Source: Corallium rubrum
Taxonomy: Eukaryota; Cnidaria; Anthozoa; Scleralcyonacea; Coralliidae
NCBI GenBank assembly: GCA_964035015.1
Contig: OZ036004.1
Span: 13,649,427 to 13,713,426 of the forward strand
Direction: 5' to 3'
Length of the DNA: 64,000 nucleotides
Positions 1 through 50,174 of this stretch are shown piece by piece; position 1 is the stretch's first letter, and each line of letters begins with the position of its first letter. The position numbers were made by a program, and so were the translations under genes. The notes beneath the pieces were generated by a model. That model was not told the origin of the DNA, ran no database searches, and saw nothing but the letters and a program-made list of their open reading frames with translations.

Positions 1-141
1 GACTATTTTTCTAAGTAATTACAACATAAAAATAATGATGTTCTAGAAATAAAGTATAACCTAGGATCAGGAAATTATGATTCATGGATATTAAAGATAT
101 TAAAGAGGGATCCCAGCACGTTTGCACCCACGCCCGAAAAA

Positions 142-285
142 GAATTTTGTCATTCCTACATTTTTGTAGTCAGAAGTAAAATATCCAACTTGCCGTAGCT
201 GTATTTAGAAATCGGAAGAACACTGGCTTGTGTTGGATATTTTACCTCTTACTACAAAATGAACGACAAAATTCTTTTTACTTTC
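142..285. repeat. Fold-back MITE-like hairpin
   Basis: The segment near 142-207 (gaattttgtcattcctac..., ending in taaaatatccaac) recurs as its reverse complement near 233-281 (gttggatattttacc...gacaaaattc). The arms are imperfect and enclose a short loop, giving a non-autonomous palindromic repeat. Confidence 0.6.
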
Positions 286-638
286 TCTTTGTGTACACGC
301 CATTGCCACTGCGGGAAAGAGTTTAGAAGGCAATTAGAATTTACGATCTGAGTAGAGTGACGCCATTCGTTGTGCAACTGTTGCCAACAATTTTAATGTC
401 TCGATTTTTGGAGGAAAAAGTACGGTTTACAAACGCCAAATAAACATACTTAAAAGTTTCTAAAAGTTTCTCAGTCAAAAGAAGCAATATGAAACATTAC
501 TTTGATGCTATTATTTCTAACTTGAAAATTTCGGCAAAATACAATCGTATATATTATCCGCCATTTTGTTTCAATACTTCGTCTAATTAACTTGCATAAC
601 TCTCAAACATATTAGCTATGTTATATATACTTCAGTCA

Positions 639-1050
639 TTATTATATGGCTGGATTTGATTTTCGGTCCGTGAGCGGTAGTCTCCTCCCCAGCCGTCAGT
701 TCGGGTTCGCTCACTCCTCTTAGAACGTCTGCGAAGGATGCTATTTACGATATTGGAGGATATTGGAGGTGGATATTGGAGGATAATTTCTGAGCTGATT
801 TGAATACAAATAAAAGAGAACTGGGTATCTTTATTCAAATATTCTGAACAACAAAATGTGTTGGAAAATTACTGCTGGTTTTATTTAAAGCTGTTTATCT
901 AAAAACACGACAAATAAAAGCCGAACTGGTGTAAATAAGATGCCCATGAAGCTACATGAAAAGATTAACAGGTAAGGTATTAAAAACATCATATACTCTG
1001 AAGATGAAAACAACGCTCGAAATAAAATGAACCAATAGTCATATATTAAA
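639..1050. repeat. MITE family A, copy 1
   Basis: It begins ttattatatggctgg and ends with a near-complementary end (agtcatatattaaa). The interior (ggtccgt..., ggaaaattactgctggtttt, gctgtttatctaaa) is shared with the copies at 1198-1553 and 28032-28336. The hairpin that follows (ttattaacctcg...cggttaataag) is also shared with the second copy. Confidence 0.65.
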
Positions 1051-1197
1051 TTCCTTATTAACCTCGTTTGCTTGGTCTGTACGGGAAAGTATTTGCCTTC
1101 GGTTTTATCGCAAACTTCGCTCCTTCGTCGTTCGGTTTGTACGAAAACCTCAGGCAAATACGCTTTCCCGCAGACCTAGCACTCGGTTAATAAGTCT

Positions 1198-1553
1198 TTT
1201 TATTATATGGTTGGGTTTGATTTCCGGTCCGTACGCAAAACGACGCACGCTGATTAGTTACTGAGAGATCGGGATTTTACGATATTGATCGACCGGTCAT
1301 GTAAGTTTTGGTGGGAAAATTTCGGGGTATCTTTATTCAAATATTCTGAACAATAAATGTGTTGGAACATTACTATACTGGTTTTCTTTAAAGCTGTTTA
1401 CCTAAAAACACGACAGGTAAAAGTCGAACTGGTGTACACAAGAAGGCCAAGAAGCGACACGAAAAAGTTAACAGGTAAGGTAAACAGCATACTCCGAAGA
1501 CGAAAGCAACGCTCGAAGCTTAAAATTGAAATGAACCAATAGCCATATAATAA
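1198..1553. repeat. MITE family A, copy 2
   Basis: Terminal inverted repeats are ttattatatggttggg on the left and agccatataataa on the right. The interior is homologous to the copies at 639 and 28032. It is followed by the same palindromic segment (gcctgaggtttt/gacctcg type) up to about 1700. Confidence 0.7.
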
Positions 1554-1913
1554 ATTCCTTATTAACCTCGTTTGCTCGGTCTGTAAAGTATTTTCCTTCG
1601 GTTTTATCGCACAAACCTCGCTCCTTCGCTCGGTCTGTACGAAAACCTCAGGCAAATACTTTCCCGTACAGACCTCGCACTCGGTTAATAAGTCCTTAAT
1701 ATACACTACTATATAAGCATGTTTTTAAAGCAAGAAATAGTGAAAAAATAAATAAATTAAAATCATGATTTTTGTTGCTCACTTGCCCTTCAACGTGAAC
1801 GTTTTGTAATATTTTTTCCTACAACAAAACACATAGTGTGTACAATTTATGCTCCCACTTTCACGTCACATTCCTTAATATTTTGAAAATACAAACCTCA
1901 ATATAATTATAAG

Positions 1914-2046
1914 TAATAACATGACTTCAGGGAAATTAGCGTTTAAAATTCCCGCAGCCAAGGGAAGACTTGTGAATTTTGTTACAAATCTTTCCGAGGC
2001 AAATGAGAAAATTAATCGCTAATTTCCCGAAAAGTCATGTTATTAT
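1914..2046. repeat. Fold-back repeat
   Basis: taataacatgacttcaggga at the left end is matched by the reverse complement gggaaattagcg-type arm ending aagtcatgttatta at 2017-2046. It is an imperfect hairpin of about 130 bases with no coding potential. Confidence 0.65.
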
Positions 2047-2125
2047 AGTTTGTAATATGATCGCCGAGGAAAACTTTGAGAATCTTACCGACAGGAAATT
2101 TACACGGTTGATCAGAGAAGTTGCA

Positions 2126-2243
2126 TCTAATTTTCCCGTGCATGTTGATGAGGGAAAATATATGCAAGCGGGAAATTTAGAAGAAGACAAAGGATATCTT
2201 TGTCTTCTAATTTTCCCTCATCAACATGCACGGGAAAATTAGA
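2126..2243. repeat. Fold-back repeat
   Basis: The left arm (tctaattttcccgtgcatg, ttgatgagggaaaata) is repeated as a near-perfect reverse complement ending at 2243. The centre (tttgtcttc/gaagacaaa) is also palindromic. Confidence 0.65.
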
Positions 2244-2678
2244 AGACAAAGGAAAAATTTCCCTCTTGCATGAGCAAGGAGGGAAATACGAGGTTTACAT
2301 TCCCTCGGAGAACAAAAGAATCCGAGGCGATCATGGTATTACAATAAATAATGCTCAGATCAAAAACATATTTTGACATTCAACTATTCATTTAAAGTGT
2401 CTATGAAGTAAAAAACGTGTTGGCACATTTTTTATTTTAACGAACAGAAGAGCTTGGCAGGAGCATTCACGAAAAATTTCGAGATAATTTGCTGTATATG
2501 AACTCACAATGTTTACCATGGCTGGTTCGTTTTTGGAGAAATGTTGGTCTCTCGATAACAGTGCCGTGTAATGTGTGCACACGGAATCATTCTTCATTGA
2601 TGCTATAATCCATTGTTCTTATTTGCGTTACCGAGAGCCAAAATTGCTCCAGAAATGAAATAGCCAAGCCAAACTTTA

Positions 2679-3136
2679 AAGAGGAAATGAAATGAAAATT
2701 AAGTTTGCTCTATCTTCAAGATCTCCAAAAGAATAATAAAGAATTACTTTAACATTTTTTCTATATTTCACTTCCTTCTCAGCTTATTCAGATTTGTTTG
2801 ATATGTAAATTAGATGAATGTAAAGATATGTACAGATAAATGCGAATTATATAGAAAATCATGTATATCTTCGACGTTATCCAACAAAATTTGGTCTTGT
2901 GATGTTTAGCGTGTTGAGATTATTGTTTAATAATTCCAAAGATATACATGATTTTCCAATAACTCATATATAGCAATGACTCACGTCATATATAGCTTAT
3001 CTCGTTTACATATCAAACCTCCTAAATAACTTGTGAACGAAGTGAAACATGGAAAAACTGTTGAAGTCATTCTTTATCACTTTCAGGAGATCGTGAAGAT
3101 GAAAGAAACCTAATTTTCATTAATTTCCTCTTTACG
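2679..3136. repeat. Fold-back element, about 460 bp
   Basis: The outer ends are aaagaggaaatgaaatgaaa at the left and an imperfect reverse complement (ttcattaatttcctcttt) at the right. Inner complementary blocks occur at 2855-2880 and 2940-2965 (gaaaatcatgtatatctt / aagatatacatgattttcc). Similar inner sequence (tttgatatgtaaatgagat) reappears near 31960 and 48290, so it is a dispersed family. Confidence 0.65.
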
Positions 3137-3521
3137 AGCTTATTGCAGAAACGGTGATTTAGTTAGATAGTGTTTAAGGATTATACAGCAAGTAGATAAA
3201 CAAGATATATAACAGAGTCAAGCACAACATTGAAAAGCCAAAGACAATACTTAATTGTCGAATATAACATAGTCACATGATTTTCGCAGCTTATCTAGGT
3301 ATTTTAAAACTCGTTAAAACACTGATTATCGCAAACAAACGCCAGATCCTCTTGAAATTTTTGGTATATATATATGCTCCTGCAATGCAATCCTTCTGTT
3401 CACTACAAGAACAAAAATGTCAATGAGTCTTTCACTTTATAGACACTTTGACATAGAATCCAAATCAGTAATATTTGGGGTATAATAAGCATTTACAAGT
3501 CGTTCATATCTTCCCGCCAGT

Positions 3522-44365
<40,844 letters not shown>

Positions 44366-44404
44366 CTACAAGTAAAAAAAAAAATTCTGCATGAAATCTA
44401 AATT

Positions 44405-44560
44405 ATTTCTCTCAAGACATACTAATTGTCTGGCTATAGGCCATCAGCACAAGCCGGAAAAGCTTCTAGAAAAGAAACAATTTTGGAAATGATGGTGACT
44501 ACATTTTCTGAATATCAACGTGTAGTATAATAGTCAAATAATACTGAATAAAAGTTAATC
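44405..44560 (-). repeat. Dispersed repeat, inverted copy of 47980-48130
   Basis: gccggaaaagcttctagaaa, ttttggaaatgatgg and the flanks are the imperfect reverse complement of 47980-48130. The pair brackets the fold-back element at 44950-47425 and its microsatellites. Confidence 0.65.
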
Positions 44561-44689
44561 AAAGTTCACCTTCATCAATAAATAGTCGTTATTAAGGTGC
44601 GTGGTTACGTGATTTATATAACATTTCAAATAAACTGAACCTCGTAAACATAAAGAACATTGCAATATAAAATCTCTAGAGACAGACAG

Positions 44690-44706
44690 ACAGTGCAATA
44701 TAAAAT

Positions 44707-44737
<31 letters not shown>

Positions 44738-44756
44738 CACACACACACACACACAC

Positions 44757-44836
<80 letters not shown>

Positions 44837-44858
44837 CGCATAGATTCTAAACTCGATA

Positions 44859-44950
<92 letters not shown>
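44690..44950. repeat. Compound microsatellite (caga)n, (ca)n, (ta)n
   Basis: (caga)n at 44704-44733, (ca)n at 44735-44759, (ta)n at 44761-44802, (ca)n again at 44803-44833, then (ta)n at 44863-44950 up to the fold-back element. Confidence 0.95.
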
Positions 44951-44952
<2 letters not shown>

Positions 44953-45200
44953 TAGCTTATCCTATATAACCAGGGTAATTTTCCATCCAGGGTCGGAAGT
45001 GACGTCACAGGGGTGTGCGCACAGGCTGACGTCACAGGGGTGTGCGCACAAAGAATGCTGACGTGATAAGAATTATGCGGTGTATATCATTAACGTATCG
45101 CGGGCTACTTTTCGACAACTATTTCGGAACGCACTCGGGTTTCCTTTGGTCATCATCGTATTATTTCAAGACGGGTGAAGATCGATAATTAAAAACAGTA

Positions 45201-45440
45201 TTGGAACAGTTTGGTTTGCTTTTTTTCCTTTCTTTTTTAGTGAATATGAGGAAAAAGATGGATTTGAGACAGAATTCAGGTTTTTCTGATTACCAAGCCA
45301 TTTTAAATTATCTTTCTTTTTGGATTAATGATCACAATGACAATGTGCAAATATTGTTGCTAGGACACTGCTTTACTTGGATGCATAAATTAACACAGAC
45401 ACGGGTTAACGTTTTAAACAATTTATTCCTCGTAGTATAA
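45201..45440 (+). CDS. Hypothetical 79-aa protein, left arm
   Basis: The open frame is conserved in both arms (also 46877-47116), differing at one residue (LRQ/LGQ). The first 15 residues are hydrophobic (GLLFFLSFLV), followed by charged KKMD and SDYQAILNYLSFWINDHND. It faces the minus-strand genes of the same arm tail to tail. I recognise no family, and it could be a fragment or exon. Confidence 0.35.
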   Translation: MEQFGLLFFLSFLVNMRKKMDLRQNSGFSDYQAILNYLSFWINDHNDNVQILLLGHCFTWMHKLTQTRVNVLNNLFLVV

Positions 45441-45473
45441 CAATTTTACACATTTTTACAGTTCTTAAACATA

Positions 45474-45674
45474 TTATCCAGCTTTTACAGTATTTTCCAG
45501 CTTTGATCGTTTGACTTTGTAAACTGTTCCGTCTTCCGCTAGTAGGAGTTTATGTTTTTGTCCCTTGTGTTCCACAGACTTGACATCCAAAACTTTGACT
45601 ACACTTCGTTTCTTTTCTGCAGGCAATAGAGGAATTTTTTCGTAATTGAGTACACCAATTAAAATATTAACCAT
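45474..45674 (-). CDS. Hypothetical 66-aa protein, left arm
   Basis: VVKVLDVKSVEHKGQKHKLL then AEDGTVYKVKRSKLE suggests a small beta-barrel-like domain, inferred only from alternating hydrophobic and charged residues. It overlaps the end of the upstream zinc-finger gene by 8 bases, as in compact operon-like layouts. The right-arm copy (46642-46851) is 69 residues with an extra QYV end. Confidence 0.45.
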   Translation of the reverse strand: MVNILIGVLNYEKIPLLPAEKKRSVVKVLDVKSVEHKGQKHKLLLAEDGTVYKVKRSKLENTVKAG

Positions 45675-46006
45675 TTATTTTTTTGTCTTTCTTCATTTCC
45701 CCAGAGTTAGAACGTTTTCGTTTACTGGTCTGTCCATGTTTTAATTTGGCGGCTCGTAAGTAAACATTAAATTTTCTTTCCATCTCTTCTTGCCGCTTTA
45801 ATAAATTTTCCAGACTTTCCTCCATACTGAATTCCTTTGGTTCTTCACTCTGTCGAGGTACACATATTCCTATCTTACTCCACTTTAGCCACTTCTTGCG
45901 TTCTTCCGTGTCCATTGCCATGTACTTGATCGAGATGATTAGCTAGTCTAGCAAGATTTGTACTACCGCAACCAAAAACAGGACAGTTCCTACGCGTACG
46001 ACCCAT
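45667..46006 (-). pseudogene. Zinc-finger/coiled-coil protein, left arm, frame broken
   Basis: An ATG at 46006 opens a frame with CPVFGCGSTNLARLANHLDQ then VH: C-x4-C-x10-H-x4-H (residues 8, 13, 24, 29). It is followed in a second frame (45921-45667) by EERKKWLKWSKIGICVPRQ, an EESLENLLKRQEEMERKF coiled-coil segment and a basic SKRKRSNSGEMKKDKK end. The frames are out of register near 45915. A zinc finger followed by a helix suggests nucleic-acid binding, but the family is unknown to me. Confidence 0.5.
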
Positions 46007-46173
46007 TTTTAGATGTTTGCTCAATGAGTTCCTAATAATAATTGACTCATTTTTTACGTGTGTTAGATATTTTATTTGGCCCGTTTACGCCCAGGTTAGG
46101 ACGTCTAGTCAGCAAACGGGCCATCGGACCGTATAGTGCCTTATAGGGCCAACACGGGTCTGATCGGGCCCAT

Positions 46174-46249
46174 ATGAGCAAATGAGCAAGTGCTCATGAG
46201 CAGTTATGAGCAAATGAGCAAGTGCTCATGAGCAGTTATGAGCAAATTA
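46174..46249. repeat. 32-bp tandem repeat in the fold-back spacer
   Basis: atgagcaaatgagcaagtgc and the following tcatgagcagtt are present at 46174 and 46206, with a partial third copy. The core gagcaagtgctcat is itself palindromic. Confidence 0.85.
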
Positions 46250-46318
46250 TTATTATATAAATTATTATTATTATATATATTATTATTATTAGAAACTCAT
46301 TGAGCAAACATCTAAAAA

Positions 46319-46647
46319 TGGGTCGTACGCGTAGGAACTGTCCTGTTTTTGGTTGCGGTAGTACAAATCTTGCTAGACTAGCTAATCATCTCGATCAAGT
46401 ATGGACACGGAAGAACGCAAGAAGTAGCTAAAGTGGAGTAAGATAGGAATATATGTACCTCGACAGAGTGAAGAACCAAAGGAATTCAGTATGGAGGAAA
46501 GTCTGGAAAATTTATTAAAGCGGCAAGAAGAGATGGAAAGAAAATTTAATGTTTACTTACGAGCCGCCAAATTAAAACATGGACAGACCAGTAAACGAAA
46601 ACGTTCTAACTCTGGGGAAATGAAGAAAGACAAAAAAATAAATGGTT
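46319..46647 (+). pseudogene. Zinc-finger/coiled-coil gene, right arm, frame broken
   Basis: Inverted copy of the gene at 45667-46006. It keeps the C-x4-C...H finger frame but lacks about 7 bases present in the left arm near 46400, so it ends early (LDQVWTRKNARSS then stop). The coiled-coil part remains open in another frame. Confidence 0.5.
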
Positions 46648-46851
46648 AATATTTTAATTGGTGTACTCAATTACGAAAAAATTCCTCTATTGCCTGCAGA
46701 AAAGAAACGAAGTGTAGTCAAAGTTTTGGATGTTAAGTCTGTGGAACACAAGGGACAAAAACATAAACTCCTACTAGCGGAAGACGGAACAGTTTACAAA
46801 GTCAAACGATCAAAGCTGGAAAATACTGTAAAAGCTGGACAATATGTTTAA
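46642..46851 (+). CDS. Hypothetical 69-aa protein, right arm
   Basis: Inverted copy of 45474-45674, identical over 66 residues then QYV and stop. Conservation of this frame in both arms argues for coding function before duplication, or a very recent duplication. Confidence 0.45.
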   Translation: MVNILIGVLNYEKIPLLPAEKKRSVVKVLDVKSVEHKGQKHKLLLAEDGTVYKVKRSKLENTVKAGQYV

Positions 46852-46876
46852 GAACTGTTATAAATGTGTAAAATTG

Positions 46877-47116
46877 TTATACTACGAGGAATAAATTGTT
46901 TAAAACGTTAACCCGTGTCTGTGTTAATTTATGCATCCAAGTAAAGCAGTGTCCTAGCAACAATATTTGCACATTGTCATTGTGATCATTAATCCAAAAA
47001 GAAAGATAATTTAAAATGGCTTGGTAATCAGAAAAACCTGAATTCTGTCCCAAATCCATCTTTTTCCTCATATTCACTAAAAAAGAAAGGAAAAAAAGCA
47101 AACCAAACTGTTCCAA
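46877..47116 (-). CDS. Hypothetical 79-aa protein, right arm
   Basis: Inverted copy of 45201-45440, with one residue changed. No family recognised. Confidence 0.35.
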   Translation of the reverse strand: MEQFGLLFFLSFLVNMRKKMDLGQNSGFSDYQAILNYLSFWINDHNDNVQILLLGHCFTWMHKLTQTRVNVLNNLFLVV

Positions 47117-47422
47117 TACTGTTTTTAATTATCGATCTTCACCCATCTTGAAATAATACGATGATGACCAAAGGAAACCCGAGTGCGTTCCGAAATAGTT
47201 GTCGAAAAGTAGCCCGCGATACGTTAATGATATACACCGCATAATTCTTATCACGTCAGCATTCTTTGTGCGCACACCCCTAATGACGTCACATCATGTG
47301 CGCACACCCCTGTGACGTCAGCCTGTGCGCACACCCCTGTGACGTCAGCCTGTGCGCACACCCCTGTGACGTCACTTCCGACCCTGGATGGAAAATTACC
47401 CTGGTTGTATAGGATAAGCTAC

Positions 47423-47426
<4 letters not shown>

Positions 47427-47476
<50 letters not shown>
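47427..47476. repeat. (TA)n microsatellite
   Basis: About 50 bases of TA directly at the right end of the fold-back element. Confidence 0.95.
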
Positions 47477-47479
<3 letters not shown>

Positions 47480-47481
47480 AT

Positions 47482-47580
47482 GTTTACAACACGAGCGGCC
47501 GTGTTGTATTGAATATACAATCACGAGCTGAAGGCGAGTGATTGTATATTCAATACAACAAGGACGCGAGTGTTGTAAAC
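47482..47580. repeat. Near-perfect hairpin repeat, 99 bp
   Basis: gtttacaacacgagcggccg then tgttgtattgaatatacaat is mirrored by attgtatattcaatacaaca and gcgagtgttgtaaac. Confidence 0.8.
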
Positions 47581-47635
47581 AACTTGTGAAATGAATAAAT
47601 AGTAAAAATCCCTTTGGGATATTGAGATGCTAATT

Positions 47636-47708
47636 TGCTAATTAGTTACAAGCACTAGTGGTTGTATCAGAAGAGTATACATCCACTAGTGGTTGTAACT
47701 AATTAGCA
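47636..47708. repeat. Near-perfect hairpin repeat, 73 bp
   Basis: tgctaattagttacaagcac then tagtgg on the left, mirrored by ccactagtggttgtaactaa then ttagca on the right. Confidence 0.8.
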
Positions 47709-47806
47709 TCATTGGTTTTAGTTTGTATGGGGTTTACAGGGGTAACATGTGACGTAATTTCTGAAATTGGATTGGCTGCAAAACTCATGAATTAGTAATG
47801 AATTTC

Positions 47807-47810
<4 letters not shown>

Positions 47811-47873
<63 letters not shown>
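47811..47873. repeat. (TA)n microsatellite
   Basis: About 63 bases of TA. Confidence 0.95.
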
Positions 47874-47876
<3 letters not shown>

Positions 47877-47979
47877 CTAACACTGACAATGTTATCGGTC
47901 AATAATGTAATTGAAAATGTTATCGGTCACATGACTATGCAACGCCAATAACAAAATGGATTGTAACTTTTGATTCATC

Positions 47980-48130
47980 AACGTGAACTATGGTTAACTG
48001 TTCTTCAGTGTTATTTGAATACTATACTACACATTGATATTTAGAAAATATAGCCACTTGCATCATTTCCAAAATTTATAATTTTCTAGAAGCTTTTTCG
48101 GCTTGTCCTGATGGCCAACTAGCCTATCCG
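47980..48130 (+). repeat. Dispersed repeat, inverted copy of 44405-44560
   Basis: See 44405-44560. tttctagaagctttttcggc is the clearest shared word. Confidence 0.65.
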
Positions 48131-48357
48131 GCAATTGTACTAAAATTTTCAGTGCAATGTGATCTCAGACGTCATTGAGTATCAACAATGTAAATTATGT
48201 TTGACTAGTTTAAAAGAACTTATGAAATTGTAAAGAAGGAACCTTCTACAACTTTTATGTATCATTCTTAGTTTTTCCAATATTTCGGTTTGTTTGATAT
48301 GTAAATGAGATGTTCTCTGATATGTAAATGAGATGTTCTCTGACATAAATGAGATGT

Positions 48358-48509
48358 TCGCAACTGGTCCCGGTTTGGTCTTAAAATGTTTTTATTCCAC
48401 ACTCGAATTTTCCATCACCCAAAATCCTTAGAACATGCTATGTAATCGAGTGAAATGCCCAATATTACTTATAATAAACCCAATTCTCTCCTGGCATTAC
48501 CACCTTATT
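48358..48509 (+). repeat. SINE body fragment without tRNA head
   Basis: cgcaactggtcccggtttgg to cattaccacctta matches the body of the SINE copies at 30.7-31.2 kb. It stops abruptly at cacctta before the presumed end of the virus-like element. Confidence 0.7.
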
Positions 48510-48530
48510 ATATATAAGTAGTATAAGATA

Positions 48531-49823
48531 TGGGGGTACCAGCACACTTTTTTTTTGGGACATCGCCGGTACCATCACTTTCTCCATACCCCGGTACCAT
48601 CACCTTTTTAAGTGGCCTGTACCGTCACTTTTTATGCTAGATTGCCATACCCCAGTACCATCACTTTTTCCATGCCCCGGTACCGTCACTTTTCCGCTAA
48701 GTCGCCATTATTTGGTTCCGTCTGCTGGCCCTGCCGTTGGTCAGGTCGTGGCTAGTCCCTCAGGGCGTAACTAGGGCAAGTCACAGGCGAACGCCTGTGG
48801 CAAGTCCTAGTATCGCCCTTTATAGGACCGGCCCGAGACTTGGAACGCGGCTTAGCACTTTTAGTTTAGTGATATACGAAATAATCTAGGGAGAATTATG
48901 AGCTGGCGACAGGCGACAGCCTGGAGAATACCAGCTCATTTCTCCCGGGTGTATGTCACCGCTACCATCACTTTTCACCGTTGGACCTGCCGTTGGCCCT
49001 GCCGTTGGCCCTTTTAATGGTCCACGGCTTTTCAATGACTTATGTCATAGTCCTGCCGTTAGCGCTTTAAGTGGCCCACGGCTTGGCAATGTAGAAGTTG
49101 GTTATGTCACCATCAACCGTTTCCTCAATTGGTATATAACATAGCCAGAAATTTTTCCATTTTATGGGCCAGTTTATTTTGCCCCCAACCCGCCAGACCA
49201 GTCGGTTGCCACTAGGAATCCAAAACCTAGGATTGAAAATGGCCCAACCTATTTTTCCATGCAACATAAAGTTTAAATCAGGTACGGTGGAAAAGACCAC
49301 AGCGACCAAGTCGTTTGGCGATGGTCCAGGGCTTATGCTAAGAAGGACGCCCCCTTACTTCTTGGAGTCACCAAGGTCAAGTCATCCGTATGGTCATTTA
49401 CCTAGCACCACACAACAGCTCCGAACAGCGGCAACCTGGAGTCCAGGCGGCCACACCGAGCCGAAGGCGAGGTGTTGGGCCGCAATCATACCAGGAGTCA
49501 CCAGTGTAAAGTCTATTGTGAGTCAGATAAAACCTCCCAACAAATGGACCAGTTTATTTTGCCCCCAACTCGCCAGACCAGTCGGTTGCCACCGATCTTC
49601 CAAAATATAAGTCTTCACAGAATCCAAGTCAGATTTTATGAAGTAGTCCACAGACTTAAAGAAACCTCCTTTTGACTGTACGGAGAGAAATATGTCAAAT
49701 GCCGGCGTTTTTAAAGCCTTATATTCACAGCCTATACTAGCATAAGAGAAAATTGGGAATTTCAGCTGGTTTAGGCACTAGCACCACCTTTTTTACTCAG
49801 AAAAAGCCAACCCCACGTTCACA
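48531..49823. other. Repeat-rich non-coding left end of the virus-like element
   Basis: The word ggtaccatcacttttt and variants (gtaccgtcacttttt) occur at least five times in 48540-48700. cctgccgttggccc and aagtggcccacggctt-type words repeat in 48970-49090. A 44-bp block, ccagtttattttgcccccaa then cccgccagaccagtcggttg, occurs at 49169 and again at 49549. Short frames here (49164-49675) lie across these repeats and are unlikely to be genes. Confidence 0.6.
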
Positions 49824-50174
49824 CTACAGGACGTTTTTACTAAACAGATACCCGGCCACAGCTGTTACAACCAAGATAATCCCCAGCTCATTATCCATGT
49901 TTGTGCCAGGTGTATGGATGACTACATTATCAGTGTTTGTGCCAGGTGTATGGACGGCTACATTTTCCTTATGCGACTTCTCTGATTCCTCATCTAATGT
50001 TTCCAGATGTGGAACATATTCCTGGTGTAGCTTCTTTGGCTGCCTATGGACAACCTGCTGGTAGTTTACTTTAGAGTTAATACCAAATTTCATAGCATCA
50101 GACGCGTGTTTGAGTAAGTTGTTATATCCGATAATTTTTTCTTCAGTATTGTGAGTGACCCTGGCACTAACCAT
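49824..50174 (-). CDS. Small membrane-anchored protein, 116 aa
   Basis: Hydrophilic N-terminal 90 residues, then a single C-terminal hydrophobic segment (LGIILVVTAVAGYLFSKNVL), a tail anchor. A short repeat, VHTPGTN(T/M)DN, occurs twice near residues 72-93. It overlaps the preceding 384-aa gene by 85 bases in another frame. Last gene of the leftward block. No family recognised; possibly a virion membrane protein by position. Confidence 0.5.
   Translation of the reverse strand: MVSARVTHNTEEKIIGYNNLLKHASDAMKFGINSKVNYQQVVHRQPKKLHQEYVPHLETLDEESEKSHKENVAVHTPGTNTDNVVIHTPGTNMDNELGIILVVTAVAGYLFSKNVL

Larger units (their letters stand above)
1..3521. other. 3' flank of TAF2, MITE-rich, no gene seen
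   Basis: I see no convincing coding exon in this stretch. It is made largely of short palindromic (fold-back) repeats, listed separately, separated by AT-rich sequence. The short open frames here are low-information and several fall within hairpin arms. The TAF2 stop codon at 3522-3524 marks its right edge. Confidence 0.6.
44950..47425. mobile_element. Fold-back element with about 1.1-kb terminal inverted repeats
   Basis: The outer ends are aagtagcttatcc and ggataagctactt. The left arm runs to about 46035 and the right arm from about 46288, with near-identity apart from small indels. Both sides abut (TA)n tracts, suggesting a TA or AT-rich target. Each arm begins with two to four copies of a 24-31 bp unit (tgacgtcacaggggtgtgcg), two on the left and four on the right. 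Arms carry three small open frames each. No transposase is visible. Confidence 0.8.

Noticed and set aside
49164..49675. Plus-strand frames of 148 and 67 residues left of the virus-like genes
   Set aside because: They run over direct repeats, share the same repeated peptide by DNA duplication, and have no start context or neighbouring logic.
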